DNA of 64,000 bases. Source: Actinacidiphila yanglinensis (GTDB lineage: Bacteria > Actinomycetota > Actinomycetes > Streptomycetales > Streptomycetaceae). A program made the position numbers and the translations under genes. The notes under the pieces were generated by a model. It worked only from the letters and a program-made list of their open reading frames with translations, ran no database searches and was not told the origin of the DNA. This document shows, one piece after another, positions 17,279-25,711 of this stretch. The DNA is taken from assembly GCF_900107965.1 (NCBI RefSeq), contig NZ_FNVU01000012.1, positions 1 to 64,000 of the forward strand, given 5' to 3'. Position 1 is the first letter of the stretch; the number at the start of each line of letters is the position of its first letter.

Positions 17279-18645
17279 TTGCTTCCGGGTCCTTCCGTGA
17301 CGGGCGTGGCGGGGGCGGTCGGTGCCAGAGGCGCCGGGGTGGGCGGGGTGGGCGGGACGGCGGGGGAGGCGCCCCGCGCGGCGGCGGGCGGGGCGTACGG
17401 ATCGGCGTCGGGTTCGACCCCGGCCAGGCGCCCGGCGAGGTCCACGAGGTCGGTTCCGGCCAGCCGCGGCAGCGCGCAACCGGCCAGCGTCCGGCAGGTC
17501 TCCCGCCACGAGGCGGGCAGCTTCGCGGCGCCGGCCAGGGCGCCGGCGAGCGCGCCGGCCAGGGCGGGCGCGGAGTCCGCCACCCGGGACAGGCAGGCCG
17601 CGGACGGCACCGCCTCCTCGACCGCGCCGTCGGCGGCCAGTACCAGGGCGAGCGCCACCGGCACCGTCTCCGCGGCGGCGATGCCGTAGCTGTAGACGTG
17701 GTCCACGATCTGGTGCTCCAGCAGCGGGACCAGGCCGAACGCCTGGGCGTGGCCGCCGGGTTCGGCGGCGCGCGCGGCCCTGGCAAGCGCGACCGCGTGC
17801 TCGGCGTTGCGGGAGATCTCCGAGCCGGCCGGCAACTCGCGCAGCGCGGCCCGGACGCAGTCGGCCGCGGGAGCACCGGCCAGCGCGAGCGAGACCGCCG
17901 CGGCCATCGCCCGGGCGCCGTGCACCCCGTCCTCGTCCTGCGTGTAGCGGGCGTCGTACTCCGCGAGGTCGGCGGCGGCGGCCGGGTCGCCCGGGTGCAC
18001 CACGGCCAGCACGCAGGCGCGCCCGCAGGCGGCGTCGTCGAAGAAGTGCGGGTTGTCGTGACCGGTGGCGGGCGGGCGCAGCCCCGTCGCCAGGTTGCCG
18101 AGCCCGGCGCGCACGGAGATGCGGGCGCGCAGCGGGATCACCGCGGACTCCACCTCCGACGCCCGGGCCGCCGCGGTGGAGATCTCCGCGGCCAGCGACA
18201 TCCAGGCCAGGTCCACCGCGGCCCGCACCCGGCGGTCACGGCTCAGGTCGCTCAGCTGCGCACCGCGCGCGGACAGCACCGACTCGGCGGTGAACGCCGC
18301 CCATTCGGCGTCGTCCGACGGCCCCAGCCGCAGCGGCTCGGGCGGCTGGTTCAGCGCGATCGGCACCGGCAGGGTGGTGGTCGCGTTCTGCTCGGCGAAG
18401 GTGTCCAGCTCGCGGGTCAGTCGCCGGGTCCACTCCGGCATTCGCGCGGCCCGGTGCCGCGCCGCCGGCCAGCCGGCGGCGTCGCCCGCGGCGAGGCCGA
18501 GCAGCAGCCCTTCGACGCGGTCGCGCGCCACGCAGTCCGAGGGCGTCCGCGCCTGCGTCCGGGTCTGCGCCTGTGCCTGTGTCAGGGCCTGCGCGCCGTG
18601 CGGGGCCTGCGCGGGGACCGCCTCCTGCCCGGTACGGGGGGTCAT
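17275..18645 (-). CDS. ADP-ribosylglycohydrolase-like protein with altered metal site
   Basis: A 456-residue paralog. A glutamine/threonine-rich N-terminus (QALTQAQAQTRTQART) precedes VEGLLLGLAAGDAAGWP, equivalent to the family start, and SDDAEW at 110-115 supplies the first acidic pair. At the place of the second motif (G-x-D-x-D-S/T) the sequence reads SRVADS (353-358): the first aspartate is replaced by valine, while the following helix ALAGALAG is retained. One metal ligand is therefore missing, and catalysis may be altered or lost. It ends in a long proline/alanine tail. Translationally coupled on both sides (ATGA). Possibly a binding or regulatory partner of the active paralogs. Confidence 0.8.
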   Translation of the reverse strand: MTPRTGQEAVPAQAPHGAQALTQAQAQTRTQARTPSDCVARDRVEGLLLGLAAGDAAGWPAARHRAARMPEWTRRLTRELDTFAEQNATTTLPVPIALNQPPEPLRLGPSDDAEWAAFTAESVLSARGAQLSDLSRDRRVRAAVDLAWMSLAAEISTAAARASEVESAVIPLRARISVRAGLGNLATGLRPPATGHDNPHFFDDAACGRACVLAVVHPGDPAAAADLAEYDARYTQDEDGVHGARAMAAAVSLALAGAPAADCVRAALRELPAGSEISRNAEHAVALARAARAAEPGGHAQAFGLVPLLEHQIVDHVYSYGIAAAETVPVALALVLAADGAVEEAVPSAACLSRVADSAPALAGALAGALAGAAKLPASWRETCRTLAGCALPRLAGTDLVDLAGRLAGVEPDADPYAPPAAARGASPAVPPTPPTPAPLAPTAPATPVTEGPGSK

Positions 18646-19790
18646 GACGCCACCTGGTGGGCCGCGCCGGCGACCGGCTCCTCGGGGGCGAGCAGGTCGG
18701 CGATGTCGCGGACGTGGTAGCCCGCCATCGACGGCAGGCAGCTTCCGGTGACCGGCTTGATCGCGTCCGACCAGCGCGCGGGGATCGCGCCCAGGCCGCC
18801 GAGGGTGCCGGCGAGCGCGCCCGCGACGGCGGCGGTGGTGTCGGCGTCGCGGCCCATGTTGACCGCGGTGAGCACTGAGCCGGTGAAGTCGCCGCCGGCC
18901 AGGGCGAACGCGCCGAAGGCGAGGCCGACCGCCTCGGGTGCGAGGTCGGTCCAGGGGTAGCCGCCGATGACGACGGCCGAGCGCAGCGCGCGCTCGCGGT
19001 CCAGCACGCTCAGCGTCGGGTCGAGCCGCACCCGGCGGGCCACGGTCACCGCGCGCCGCAGCGAGCGGGCGGTCCAGGAGTCCTCGGGCACCACGGACAG
19101 CGCGGCGGTGATCACGGCGGTGCAGTCCCCGCCGGTCATCGCCGCGGCCACTCCGGCCGCGACCGCCTGGCCGCCGTAGATCCCCTCGCCCTCATGGCTG
19201 ACGGTCCCGTCGATCGCCACCAGCCGGGCGGCCTCGGCGGGGCGGCCCGCGGCGAACACGCCGTAGGGCGCCGCGCGCATCGCCAGACCGTCGCTCCACG
19301 CGTGCCGGTGCTGGGCGGTGATGGGTGAGGCCAGGCCTCGGCGCAGGTTCTCCAGGGTGCCGCGCTCGCTGAACCCGGCGCCGCGGAACGCCCCTTCGTC
19401 GCGGTCGGCGATCCACACGTGCCAGGCCGCCTCGACGTCGCCGGTGGTGAGCGCGGCGCCGTAGCGGGCGAGCAGCAGCCCGGAGAGGATGGCGTACTCG
19501 GTGTCGTCGGTGCCCGCCGGGTCCTCGCTGACGAAGTCCTCGATACGGCCCCAGCGCCGGCGGATCTGCGACGGCTTCATGTTCTCGGCCGGCGCCCCGA
19601 GGGCGTCGCCGACGGCCAGCCCGGTGAGCGCGCCGCGCGCGTGGTCACGGGAGCTGCCGGGGACGGGACGCGGGCGGCCGGTGCCGCCCGGTGGAGGGGC
19701 GAGGGCGGTGCCGGTGGCGCCCGGTGCGGTGGGTGCACCGGAGGGACCGCTTGCGTCAGAGGCGCTGGGTGAGGCGGGAGTTGTGCTCAT
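18642..19790 (-). CDS. ADP-ribosylglycohydrolase family protein, first hydrolase of the operon
   Basis: A 382-residue DraG-family protein. A disordered Ser/Pro/Gly-rich N-terminus of about 48 residues precedes RGALTGLAVGDALGAPAE. TDDT at 94-97 and GRDADT at 313-318 supply the two metal sites, followed by AGALAGTLGGLGAIPARW. Both sites are intact, so it should be an active hydrolase. The ATG at 19790 has AGGAAA upstream. It lies 215 bp after the solute-binding protein gene, with a strong stem-loop in the gap, and its stop overlaps the next paralog (ATGA), starting a block of four coupled hydrolase genes. Confidence 0.87.
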   Translation of the reverse strand: MSTTPASPSASDASGPSGAPTAPGATGTALAPPPGGTGRPRPVPGSSRDHARGALTGLAVGDALGAPAENMKPSQIRRRWGRIEDFVSEDPAGTDDTEYAILSGLLLARYGAALTTGDVEAAWHVWIADRDEGAFRGAGFSERGTLENLRRGLASPITAQHRHAWSDGLAMRAAPYGVFAAGRPAEAARLVAIDGTVSHEGEGIYGGQAVAAGVAAAMTGGDCTAVITAALSVVPEDSWTARSLRRAVTVARRVRLDPTLSVLDRERALRSAVVIGGYPWTDLAPEAVGLAFGAFALAGGDFTGSVLTAVNMGRDADTTAAVAGALAGTLGGLGAIPARWSDAIKPVTGSCLPSMAGYHVRDIADLLAPEEPVAGAAHQVAS

Positions 19791-19970
19791 GCCGTGCCAT
19801 TTCCTGGTGAGTACTGCTGCGTGGAGCGTGGGTTGGGTGCCCTGCGGATGCGGGCCCCGGGCGGCGGGCGCGGCGGCCGGAGCGCTCTGCGGAACACGGT
19901 GTGCGGACTCCTCGGGTGTGGATACGGATCCGGAGAGGGAGCGGATACGGGTCGTGGGGCGGGGGCCGGA

Positions 19971-19999
19971 GGGGCGCGCCCGGCGTACGGGCGCGCCCC
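19971..19999. terminator. Stem-loop between transporter genes and hydrolase genes
   Basis: Perfect 12-bp inverted repeat (19971-19982 and 19988-19999) with loop GCGTA, starting 6 nt after the stop of the solute-binding protein gene. No U-run follows. It probably acts as a partial terminator or a 3' stabiliser that raises the level of binding-protein mRNA over the downstream hydrolases. The rest of the 215-bp gap holds no gene. Confidence 0.55.
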
Positions 20000-20005
20000 G
20001 CGGCG

Positions 20006-21331
20006 TCATTCCCGGTAGCGCTCGAAGACCCGGTTGCCGTCGCGGACCAGCTTTCCGCGCAGCGAGTCGAGCCCTATCGCGCCGCTGTAGTACTGCTGGA
20101 GCGCCGGCGTGGCGATCTTGTCCGACCACTCGGGGTACCCGCGCGAGCCGAGCGCGGGTGACGCGGTCAGATGGCTGGCCAGCGCCATGCCGGTGCTCCA
20201 CCCGAGCTTGGTGGTGGTCAGCGACGGGTCGCGGAGCGCGGCGGTGCCGGTCGGCGGCATCCAGTCGCCCTGCGCGAGCTGCACCAGGTGCGGGGTCTGC
20301 GTCATGAAGTCGATGAACTCCACCGCTGCCTGCTGGTGCTTGCAGGACTTCGCCACCGACAGGGTCTGCGGGCTGACCCCCTGGGCCCGCCCGCCGTCGG
20401 GCGCGTGCGTGCCGACCGGCAGCGGCAGGGTGACCCAGTCGAAGTTCTTGGGAGCCTGCTGCTGGATCTGCTGCCGGTAGGAGAAGTCCAGCGGCAGCAT
20501 GGCGTACCGCCCGGCGAAGAAGCCGGGCAGGACGTCGCCGCCGCCGAGCGCCAGCGCGCTGGACGGCGCGGACCGGTCGGTCCTCACCTGCCGGCGGACC
20601 ATCTCGGCGAAGGCCGAGTCGGCGGTGCCGAACCGCACCTCGGTGTGGCCGCTGCCCTCGTCCTTGTAGAGGATGCGGCCGCCGGTGGTCAGCGACAGGT
20701 TCAGCGTCACGGACACCGGCGAACTCATCGGCCAGGCCGTGCCGTACCGCTCGGCGGAGCCGCCGCCGTGGTGGGACAGCTCCCGGCAGATGTCCTCGAA
20801 CTCCTGCCAGGTCCACGGGTGCGTGTCGTCCGGCAGCCGTACGCCCGCCTTGACCAGCAGCGTCCGGTTGGCGATCAGCACCCGCGGCTCCTGGAGGAAC
20901 GGCACGCCGTACACCCCGCCGTTGAACCGCGCGGTGTCCCAGGTGGCCTGCGGGATGCGGCTCTTCAGGCCGGCGGGCAGCAGGTCCGTCAGGTCGGCGA
21001 GGTAGCCGCCGAACCCGAAGTCGGTGAGGTCGATCCCCTCGTCGTGGATGATGTCCGGCGCGGCCCCGCCCTCGAAGGAGGTCAGCAACTGGTCGTGGAC
21101 GTCGTCCCAGCTGCCCTGGACGTAGCGGACCTGCACCTCGGGGTGTCGCTGGTTCCACTGCGCGACCAGGGCCTTGTTCGCCTTCACCGACTCCGTCTGC
21201 CAGGCCAGCGACAGGAAGTCCAGCCGCGGCACGCCCGAGCCGGCGGAGGAGCCGCAGGCCGACAGCAGCGACCCGGAGCCGGCCACCGCGGCGGTGGCCG
21301 CGGCGCCGGTCAGAAAGGTACGGCGGCGCAT
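20006..21331 (-). CDS. Carbohydrate ABC transporter substrate-binding lipoprotein
   Basis: A 441-residue family 1 extracellular solute-binding protein. The start MRRRTFLTGAA is a twin-arginine-like leader and LLSAC (Cys26) is the lipobox, so it is a membrane-tethered lipoprotein, possibly Tat-exported. Mature-region signs are VPFLQEPRVLIANRTLL, DTHPWTWQEFEDICREL and VEFIDFMTQTP, typical of MalE/UgpB-like proteins. It delivers a sugar or glycoside to the two adjacent permeases. Its start shares one base with the permease stop (TGATG). No ATPase gene lies in this operon, so a shared MsiK-type ATPase, common in streptomycetes, is probably used (inference). Confidence 0.9.
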   Translation of the reverse strand: MRRRTFLTGAAATAAVAGSGSLLSACGSSAGSGVPRLDFLSLAWQTESVKANKALVAQWNQRHPEVQVRYVQGSWDDVHDQLLTSFEGGAAPDIIHDEGIDLTDFGFGGYLADLTDLLPAGLKSRIPQATWDTARFNGGVYGVPFLQEPRVLIANRTLLVKAGVRLPDDTHPWTWQEFEDICRELSHHGGGSAERYGTAWPMSSPVSVTLNLSLTTGGRILYKDEGSGHTEVRFGTADSAFAEMVRRQVRTDRSAPSSALALGGGDVLPGFFAGRYAMLPLDFSYRQQIQQQAPKNFDWVTLPLPVGTHAPDGGRAQGVSPQTLSVAKSCKHQQAAVEFIDFMTQTPHLVQLAQGDWMPPTGTAALRDPSLTTTKLGWSTGMALASHLTASPALGSRGYPEWSDKIATPALQQYYSGAIGLDSLRGKLVRDGNRVFERYRE

Positions 21332-22236
21332 CAGCCCTTCACCGCCCCGGTCATCATGCCGCCGACCAGGCGGCGCTGCAGCAGCGCGAAGAACAGCAGG
21401 CTGGGCAGGGTGGCCAGCACCGACGCGGCGGCGAGCGGGCCGAGGTCCGCGGCGCCCTCGGCGCCCAGGAAGTGGGTCAGGATCACGGACATCGTCTGCT
21501 TCTCCGGGGACTTGAGCAGGACCAGGCCGAAGAAGAACTCGTTCCACGCGGTGACGAAGGAGAACATCAGCGTGGCCACCAGGCCCGGGGTCAGCAGCGG
21601 CAGCACCACGCTGCGCAGCGTGCGGGCGCGGCTGCACCCGTCGATCGCGGCGGCCTCCTCCAGCGAGACCGGCACCGCCTTGACGTAGCCCTGGAGCATC
21701 CACAGAGCGAACGGCAGCGTCCACACCACGTAGACCAGGCCGAGGCCGAGCCGGGAGTCGACCAGGTGCAGGTTCTTCAGCACCATGAACAGCGGGATGA
21801 TGATCAGCACCAGCGGGAACATCTGGCTGACCAGGATCCAGCCGGTGCCGGCCCGGCTGACCAGCGACCGGAAGCGCACCATCACGTACGCCGCGGGCAC
21901 CGCGATCGCCACCGACACGACCGCGGAGATCCCGGCCACCATCAGGCTGTTGAGGGCCGCGTGCAGCAGCGGCTGCTCGTCGAACGCGGTGCGGAAGTTG
22001 TCCAGCGTCGGGTGCTTGGGCAGCCAGGTCGGGTGCACCGAGCCGAGTTCCTGCGGGGACTTGAAGGCGGTCGACACCAGCCACAGCAGCGGGAAGGCGA
22101 GGAAGACCACGTAGCAGAGCAGCGCGAGGTACTGCCCCGCGCGCCCGGCCCGGCGGCGGGCCTTGCGACGTCCGGCGCCCGCGGACGCCGGGGGAGCGGG
22201 TGCGGCGGTCACGCCGGCCGCGTCGGTCGCGCTCAT
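21331..22236 (-). CDS. Carbohydrate ABC transporter permease (MalG type)
   Basis: A 301-residue inner-membrane permease with six predicted spans. The first is YLALLCYVVFLAFPLLWLVSTAF. The EAA loop that contacts the ATPase is visible at SLEEAAAIDGCSRARTL. It is the second permease of the importer, coupled upstream to the MalF-type gene (ATGA overlap) and downstream to the binding-protein gene (TGATG). Confidence 0.9.
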   Translation of the reverse strand: MSATDAAGVTAAPAPPASAGAGRRKARRRAGRAGQYLALLCYVVFLAFPLLWLVSTAFKSPQELGSVHPTWLPKHPTLDNFRTAFDEQPLLHAALNSLMVAGISAVVSVAIAVPAAYVMVRFRSLVSRAGTGWILVSQMFPLVLIIIPLFMVLKNLHLVDSRLGLGLVYVVWTLPFALWMLQGYVKAVPVSLEEAAAIDGCSRARTLRSVVLPLLTPGLVATLMFSFVTAWNEFFFGLVLLKSPEKQTMSVILTHFLGAEGAADLGPLAAASVLATLPSLLFFALLQRRLVGGMMTGAVKG

Positions 22237-23198
22237 GACTCGTCCTCCTTCAGGCGGTTGCGCAGGAACACGGCCAGCAGCACGGCGATCACCGCGACCA
22301 TCACCAGGCCCATGGCCGCCGCGTAGCCGAACTGGCCGTAGCGGAAGGCCTCGTCATAGGCGAAGAGCATCGGCAGCTCGGTCTTGCCGCCGGGTCCGCC
22401 ACTGGTCAGCACGTAGACCAGGCCGAAGGAGTTGAAGTTCCAGATGAAGTTCAGCGCGGTGATGGACAGCACCACCGGCTTGAGGGTCGGCCAGGTCACG
22501 GTGGTGAACCGGCGCCACAGCCCGGCGCCGTCCAGGCTCGCGGCCTCGTGCAGTTCCAGCGGGACGTTCTGCAGGCCGGCCAGCAGCACCACGGTGGTCT
22601 GCGGCATGCCCGCCCACACGCCCACCACGATCACCGCGGGCAGCGCGAGCGACAGGCTCGACAGCCAGTCGGTGGTGCCGTCGGTCAGATGCAGGTGGTG
22701 CAGCGTGTTGTTGAGGATGCCGGCGTCCGGGTTGTAGACCAGCCGCCACATGATGCCGACCACCACCTCGGGCATCGCCCAGGGCACCAGGGCCAGCGTC
22801 CGGGCCAGCCAGCGCAGCCGCAGGTTCTGGTTGAGCAGCAGCGCCAGGCCCAGCGACATCAGGAACTGGAGCACGGTGACGCACACCGCCCACAGCAGGC
22901 CGATCCGGAACGACTGCCAGAACAGCGAGTCGAGCCTGAGGTCCTTGAAGTTGGCGATGCCGTTGAAGGACGTGGCGTGGGTGACGCCGGACTGGGCGTC
23001 GGTGAAGGCGAGCGCGATCCCGTACAGCAGCGGGCCCACGCTCAGCACCAGCACCGGGATCAGCGCCGGCAGCAGCAGGAACCAGCCGTCCTTGTCCAGA
23101 CCGAGCACCTTGCGCCGCGCGGCGGTCGAACGCGGCGGGGGAGTGCCCGCGCCCCGCCCGGTGCCGCGCCGCAGCCGCAGCGTCGCCCCGGCGCTCAC
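22233..23198 (-). CDS. Carbohydrate ABC transporter permease (MalF type)
   Basis: A 321-residue permease. After a basic cytoplasmic N-terminus, spans begin with WFLLLPALIPVLVLSVGPLLYG. The EAA-like loop is ELHEAASLDGAGLWRRF, and the protein ends with RNRLKEDES. Together with the gene at 21331 it forms the membrane channel of a CUT1-type sugar importer. I chose the GTG at 23198 because it overlaps the stop of the LacI regulator gene (GTGA). The frame is open far upstream, but that stretch is antisense-like shadow sequence inside the regulator gene. Confidence 0.9.
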   Translation of the reverse strand: MSAGATLRLRRGTGRGAGTPPPRSTAARRKVLGLDKDGWFLLLPALIPVLVLSVGPLLYGIALAFTDAQSGVTHATSFNGIANFKDLRLDSLFWQSFRIGLLWAVCVTVLQFLMSLGLALLLNQNLRLRWLARTLALVPWAMPEVVVGIMWRLVYNPDAGILNNTLHHLHLTDGTTDWLSSLSLALPAVIVVGVWAGMPQTTVVLLAGLQNVPLELHEAASLDGAGLWRRFTTVTWPTLKPVVLSITALNFIWNFNSFGLVYVLTSGGPGGKTELPMLFAYDEAFRYGQFGYAAAMGLVMVAVIAVLLAVFLRNRLKEDES

Positions 23199-24343
23199 GA
23201 CGCACTCACCGATGCGGATGCGGACGTGGCGGTAGTTCCTGAGCCGGCGCCGCGACGGCGCCCCGGATCGGGATCGGGATGGGCCCGGGGATCGGAAGCG
23301 CGGTCGCGGTCGTGGTCGTAGTCCGGCTGGTCGTACGCAGTGGAGCCGCGTACGACCAGCCGGGCCGCGACGGTCTCGCACCGCACGTCGTGGTCCTCGC
23401 CGTCCAGCCGGGACAGCAGCATCTCGGCGGCGATCCGGCCGCGTTCGGCCGAGCCGAGGTCCACGCTGGTCAGCGCGGGGTGGCTGGCCCGGGCCAGCTC
23501 GCTGTTGTCCATGCCCGCCACCGCCAGATCCTCGGGTATCCGCAGGCCCCGGTCGTGGGCGGCGTGCACCGCGCCCAGCGCGAGCTGGTCGTTGGCGCAG
23601 AAGACGCTGTCGATGCCGGGGGCGGCGTCCAGCAGCCGGTGCATCGCCGCGGCGCCCGCGCTGATGTCGAACTCGGTGGTGACGGTGAGCGCCGGGTCGT
23701 GCTCCAGGCCGGCCTCGGCCAGCGCGGTGCGGTAGCCGAGGCTGCGGTTGCGTCCCGGCACGGTGTCCGCCGGGCCGTTGATGAAGGCGGTCCGGCGCCG
23801 CCCGCTCGCCAGCAGGTGCCGCATCGCGAGCAGCGTGCCGGACACCGAGTCGGCGCGCACGCTGTCCACCGGTGCCTCGTCGGGCAGCGACCCGATCACC
23901 ACCACCGGCCGCGCCGCGGCGGCCATGACGTCCAGGTGCTCGCCGGTCACCCGGATCGGCACCAGGATCAGCCCGTCGCTGGTGCGGTCGGCCAGGCTGC
24001 GCACGACGTCCAGCTCGTCCTCGGCGACGGCGTCGGTGGAGTGCAGCAGCAGACGGTAGCCCAGCGGCTTCGCGGTCGCCTGTATCTGGCGGACCATCGA
24101 GACGTAGACGGGGTTCCCCACGTCGGGCATCGCGAAGGTGAGCTGCCGGGTGCGGCCGCCCTTGAGTGACCTGGCCACGCCGTTGGGCACGTAGCCGAGT
24201 TCCGCGGCGGCCTGTTCGACCCGCCGGACCGTGTTGGGGCGGGCGCCGTGCCCGTTCAGCACCCTCGACACCGACGCGATCGAGACCCCGGCCCTGGCGG
24301 CGATGGTCTCGACGGTCGGCGGTCCGGCGGCCGAAGTCGTCAT
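23195..24343 (-). CDS. LacI family transcriptional regulator of the importer/hydrolase operon
   Basis: A 382-residue regulator. The N-terminal HTH reads TVETIAARAGVSIASVSRVLNG, with the hinge segment NGVARSLKGGRT, followed by a periplasmic-binding-like sugar domain (FAMPDVGNPVY, FINGPAD, FCANDQLALGAV, VAGMDNSELAR). The C-terminus has an unusual Asp/Arg/Ser-rich tail after LVVRGS. The ATG at 24343 has AAAGGA 6 nt upstream; an in-frame ATG at 24460 would place the 24-bp palindrome inside the coding region and is unlikely. It is the first gene of the operon, directly behind that palindrome, so it is probably autoregulated and released by the imported sugar. Confidence 0.93.
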   Translation of the reverse strand: MTTSAAGPPTVETIAARAGVSIASVSRVLNGHGARPNTVRRVEQAAAELGYVPNGVARSLKGGRTRQLTFAMPDVGNPVYVSMVRQIQATAKPLGYRLLLHSTDAVAEDELDVVRSLADRTSDGLILVPIRVTGEHLDVMAAAARPVVVIGSLPDEAPVDSVRADSVSGTLLAMRHLLASGRRRTAFINGPADTVPGRNRSLGYRTALAEAGLEHDPALTVTTEFDISAGAAAMHRLLDAAPGIDSVFCANDQLALGAVHAAHDRGLRIPEDLAVAGMDNSELARASHPALTSVDLGSAERGRIAAEMLLSRLDGEDHDVRCETVAARLVVRGSTAYDQPDYDHDRDRASDPRAHPDPDPGRRRGAGSGTTATSASASVSAS

Positions 24344-24370
24344 GATCGTCCTTTCTGCTGAACCGGCAAC

Positions 24371-24394
24371 CGAACTGTAAACGTTTACAGTTCG
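24371..24394. promoter_or_regulatory. 24-bp perfect palindrome, LacI operator
   Basis: CGAACTGTAAACGTTTACAG continues to TTCG, making a 24-bp perfect palindrome centred on ACGT, 27 bp upstream of the regulator ATG. The core TGTAAACGTTTACA is a classic LacI/GalR-type site. A minus-strand TTGTCA (24404-24399) lies just upstream and could be a -35 box with TACAGT inside the palindrome as -10, so bound repressor would block the promoter. Confidence 0.85.
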
Positions 24395-24518
24395 CTCCTG
24401 ACAAGCCCCTCTCGGGGAGTGGTTTCCGACATGTTGCGCGGATGTTTCGTTGATCGTCAATGAGATGTGGTCTGAATCACACGCATGAGGGAGGCGCTGT
24501 CACGCGGCCGACTGACCG

Positions 24519-25652
24519 TCACCTACGCTGCGCGCGGATCAGCGTCTCGCCCGCGGGGGTGCGGTAGTAGAGCACCGACCGCCCCGCGCGGCGGCGTTCG
24601 ACCAGCCGCGCGGCGAGCAGGATCTTCAGGTGGCGGCCCACCGAGCCGAGCCCCTGGCCGGTGAGGGCGACGAGCTGGGTGGTGCTCTTCGGGCTGTCCA
24701 GCAGCGTCAGCACCGCCGCCCGGACCGGCCCGAGCAGCGCGCCCAGCGCTTCGGGCGCGGACCGCACACCTGTGTCGAGCAGGGCGCCGGAGCACGGGTA
24801 CACCACGGCGTAGCAGGCACGGCCGCCGGGCGCGGGGTGGTGGCCCCGCTCGCTGAGCGCGTCCTGATCAGGCTGATCCGACTGGTCGGGCTGGTCCGGC
24901 TGATCCGTGTCCTCGTTCGCCTCCGGGCCCGGCACCTGGCCGCCGGGCAGGTTCCAGCTGACCCAGCCGCGTGCCTGGGTGACCGGCACGAACACCATCC
25001 GCGCGCCGGACAGTTCGCGCGGCGGCCGGTCGTACGCGTTGATCTGCAGCCGGTTCCCGCCGAGCCAGCGCATGCCGGGCCGCATGTCGGCGACGGCCGC
25101 GGCCCAGCCGCCCCGGCCCAACTGCCCGGTGCGCGCCACCATGTCGGCCTCGATGACGCGCCGCCTGCGCGCCCAGTCCGGGCGTACCGCCTCCCGCCAG
25201 AGCCACTCCAGCAGGTCGGCGCTCCGGCCGGCCAGGTCGGTGCGGTCGGCCAGCGCGCCGGGCAGCGGCCCGTCCAGCGTCACCGCGAGGTCCGTACGGA
25301 CGCGCGCGGCCGGGACCTCGCGCACCTGCGCCAGCTCGCGCCGGAAGAGGGCGTCCCCGGCCGCCCCGCCCCCGTCGCGGTCCGCCCCGGCGTCGTCGTC
25401 CCCCGGTGCCGGAATGAGGTAGTCGGCGATCCAGCGCGGGCCCAGGGCGGCGCGCACCAGCAGCGCGGTGATCGGGTCGGCGGCCAACCGCGCGCGGTAG
25501 GCGGGCAGATGGGTGTGCAGCCAGGCGCGCTCGACCGGGTGTGCGGCGCTCTCGGCGGCCAGCGAGATCAGGCAGGCGGTGGTCTCGGCGAGCGGCGACA
25601 CCACGAAGCGGCTGCCCGCCAGGGTGTCCGCGCTGACCTCCCACCAGCCCAT
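24519..25652 (-). CDS. ArsR-like winged-helix regulator (DUF5937-type)
   Basis: A 377-residue protein. The N-terminal 230 residues (VSPLAETTACLISLAAES, RPDWARRRRVIEADMVARTGQ, NRLQINAYDRPPREL) resemble the sensor region found in actinobacterial proteins often labelled DUF5937. The C-terminal winged helix is seen in LTLLDSPKSTTQLVALTG and GSVGRHLKILLAARLVERRR. A short Asp-Gln-Pro repeat forms a linker in the middle. It is divergent from the MFS transporter gene 59 bp away, and by analogy represses it until a ligand, perhaps a drug, binds. The name is from memory. Confidence 0.85.
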   Translation of the reverse strand: MGWWEVSADTLAGSRFVVSPLAETTACLISLAAESAAHPVERAWLHTHLPAYRARLAADPITALLVRAALGPRWIADYLIPAPGDDDAGADRDGGGAAGDALFRRELAQVREVPAARVRTDLAVTLDGPLPGALADRTDLAGRSADLLEWLWREAVRPDWARRRRVIEADMVARTGQLGRGGWAAAVADMRPGMRWLGGNRLQINAYDRPPRELSGARMVFVPVTQARGWVSWNLPGGQVPGPEANEDTDQPDQPDQSDQPDQDALSERGHHPAPGGRACYAVVYPCSGALLDTGVRSAPEALGALLGPVRAAVLTLLDSPKSTTQLVALTGQGLGSVGRHLKILLAARLVERRRAGRSVLYYRTPAGETLIRAQRR

Positions 25653-25711
25653 GGTTTCTCCTCCCCGCGAAAGATTAACCCCGGGCCCGGGTCCGCCCCG
25701 ACGCTTCGGTC

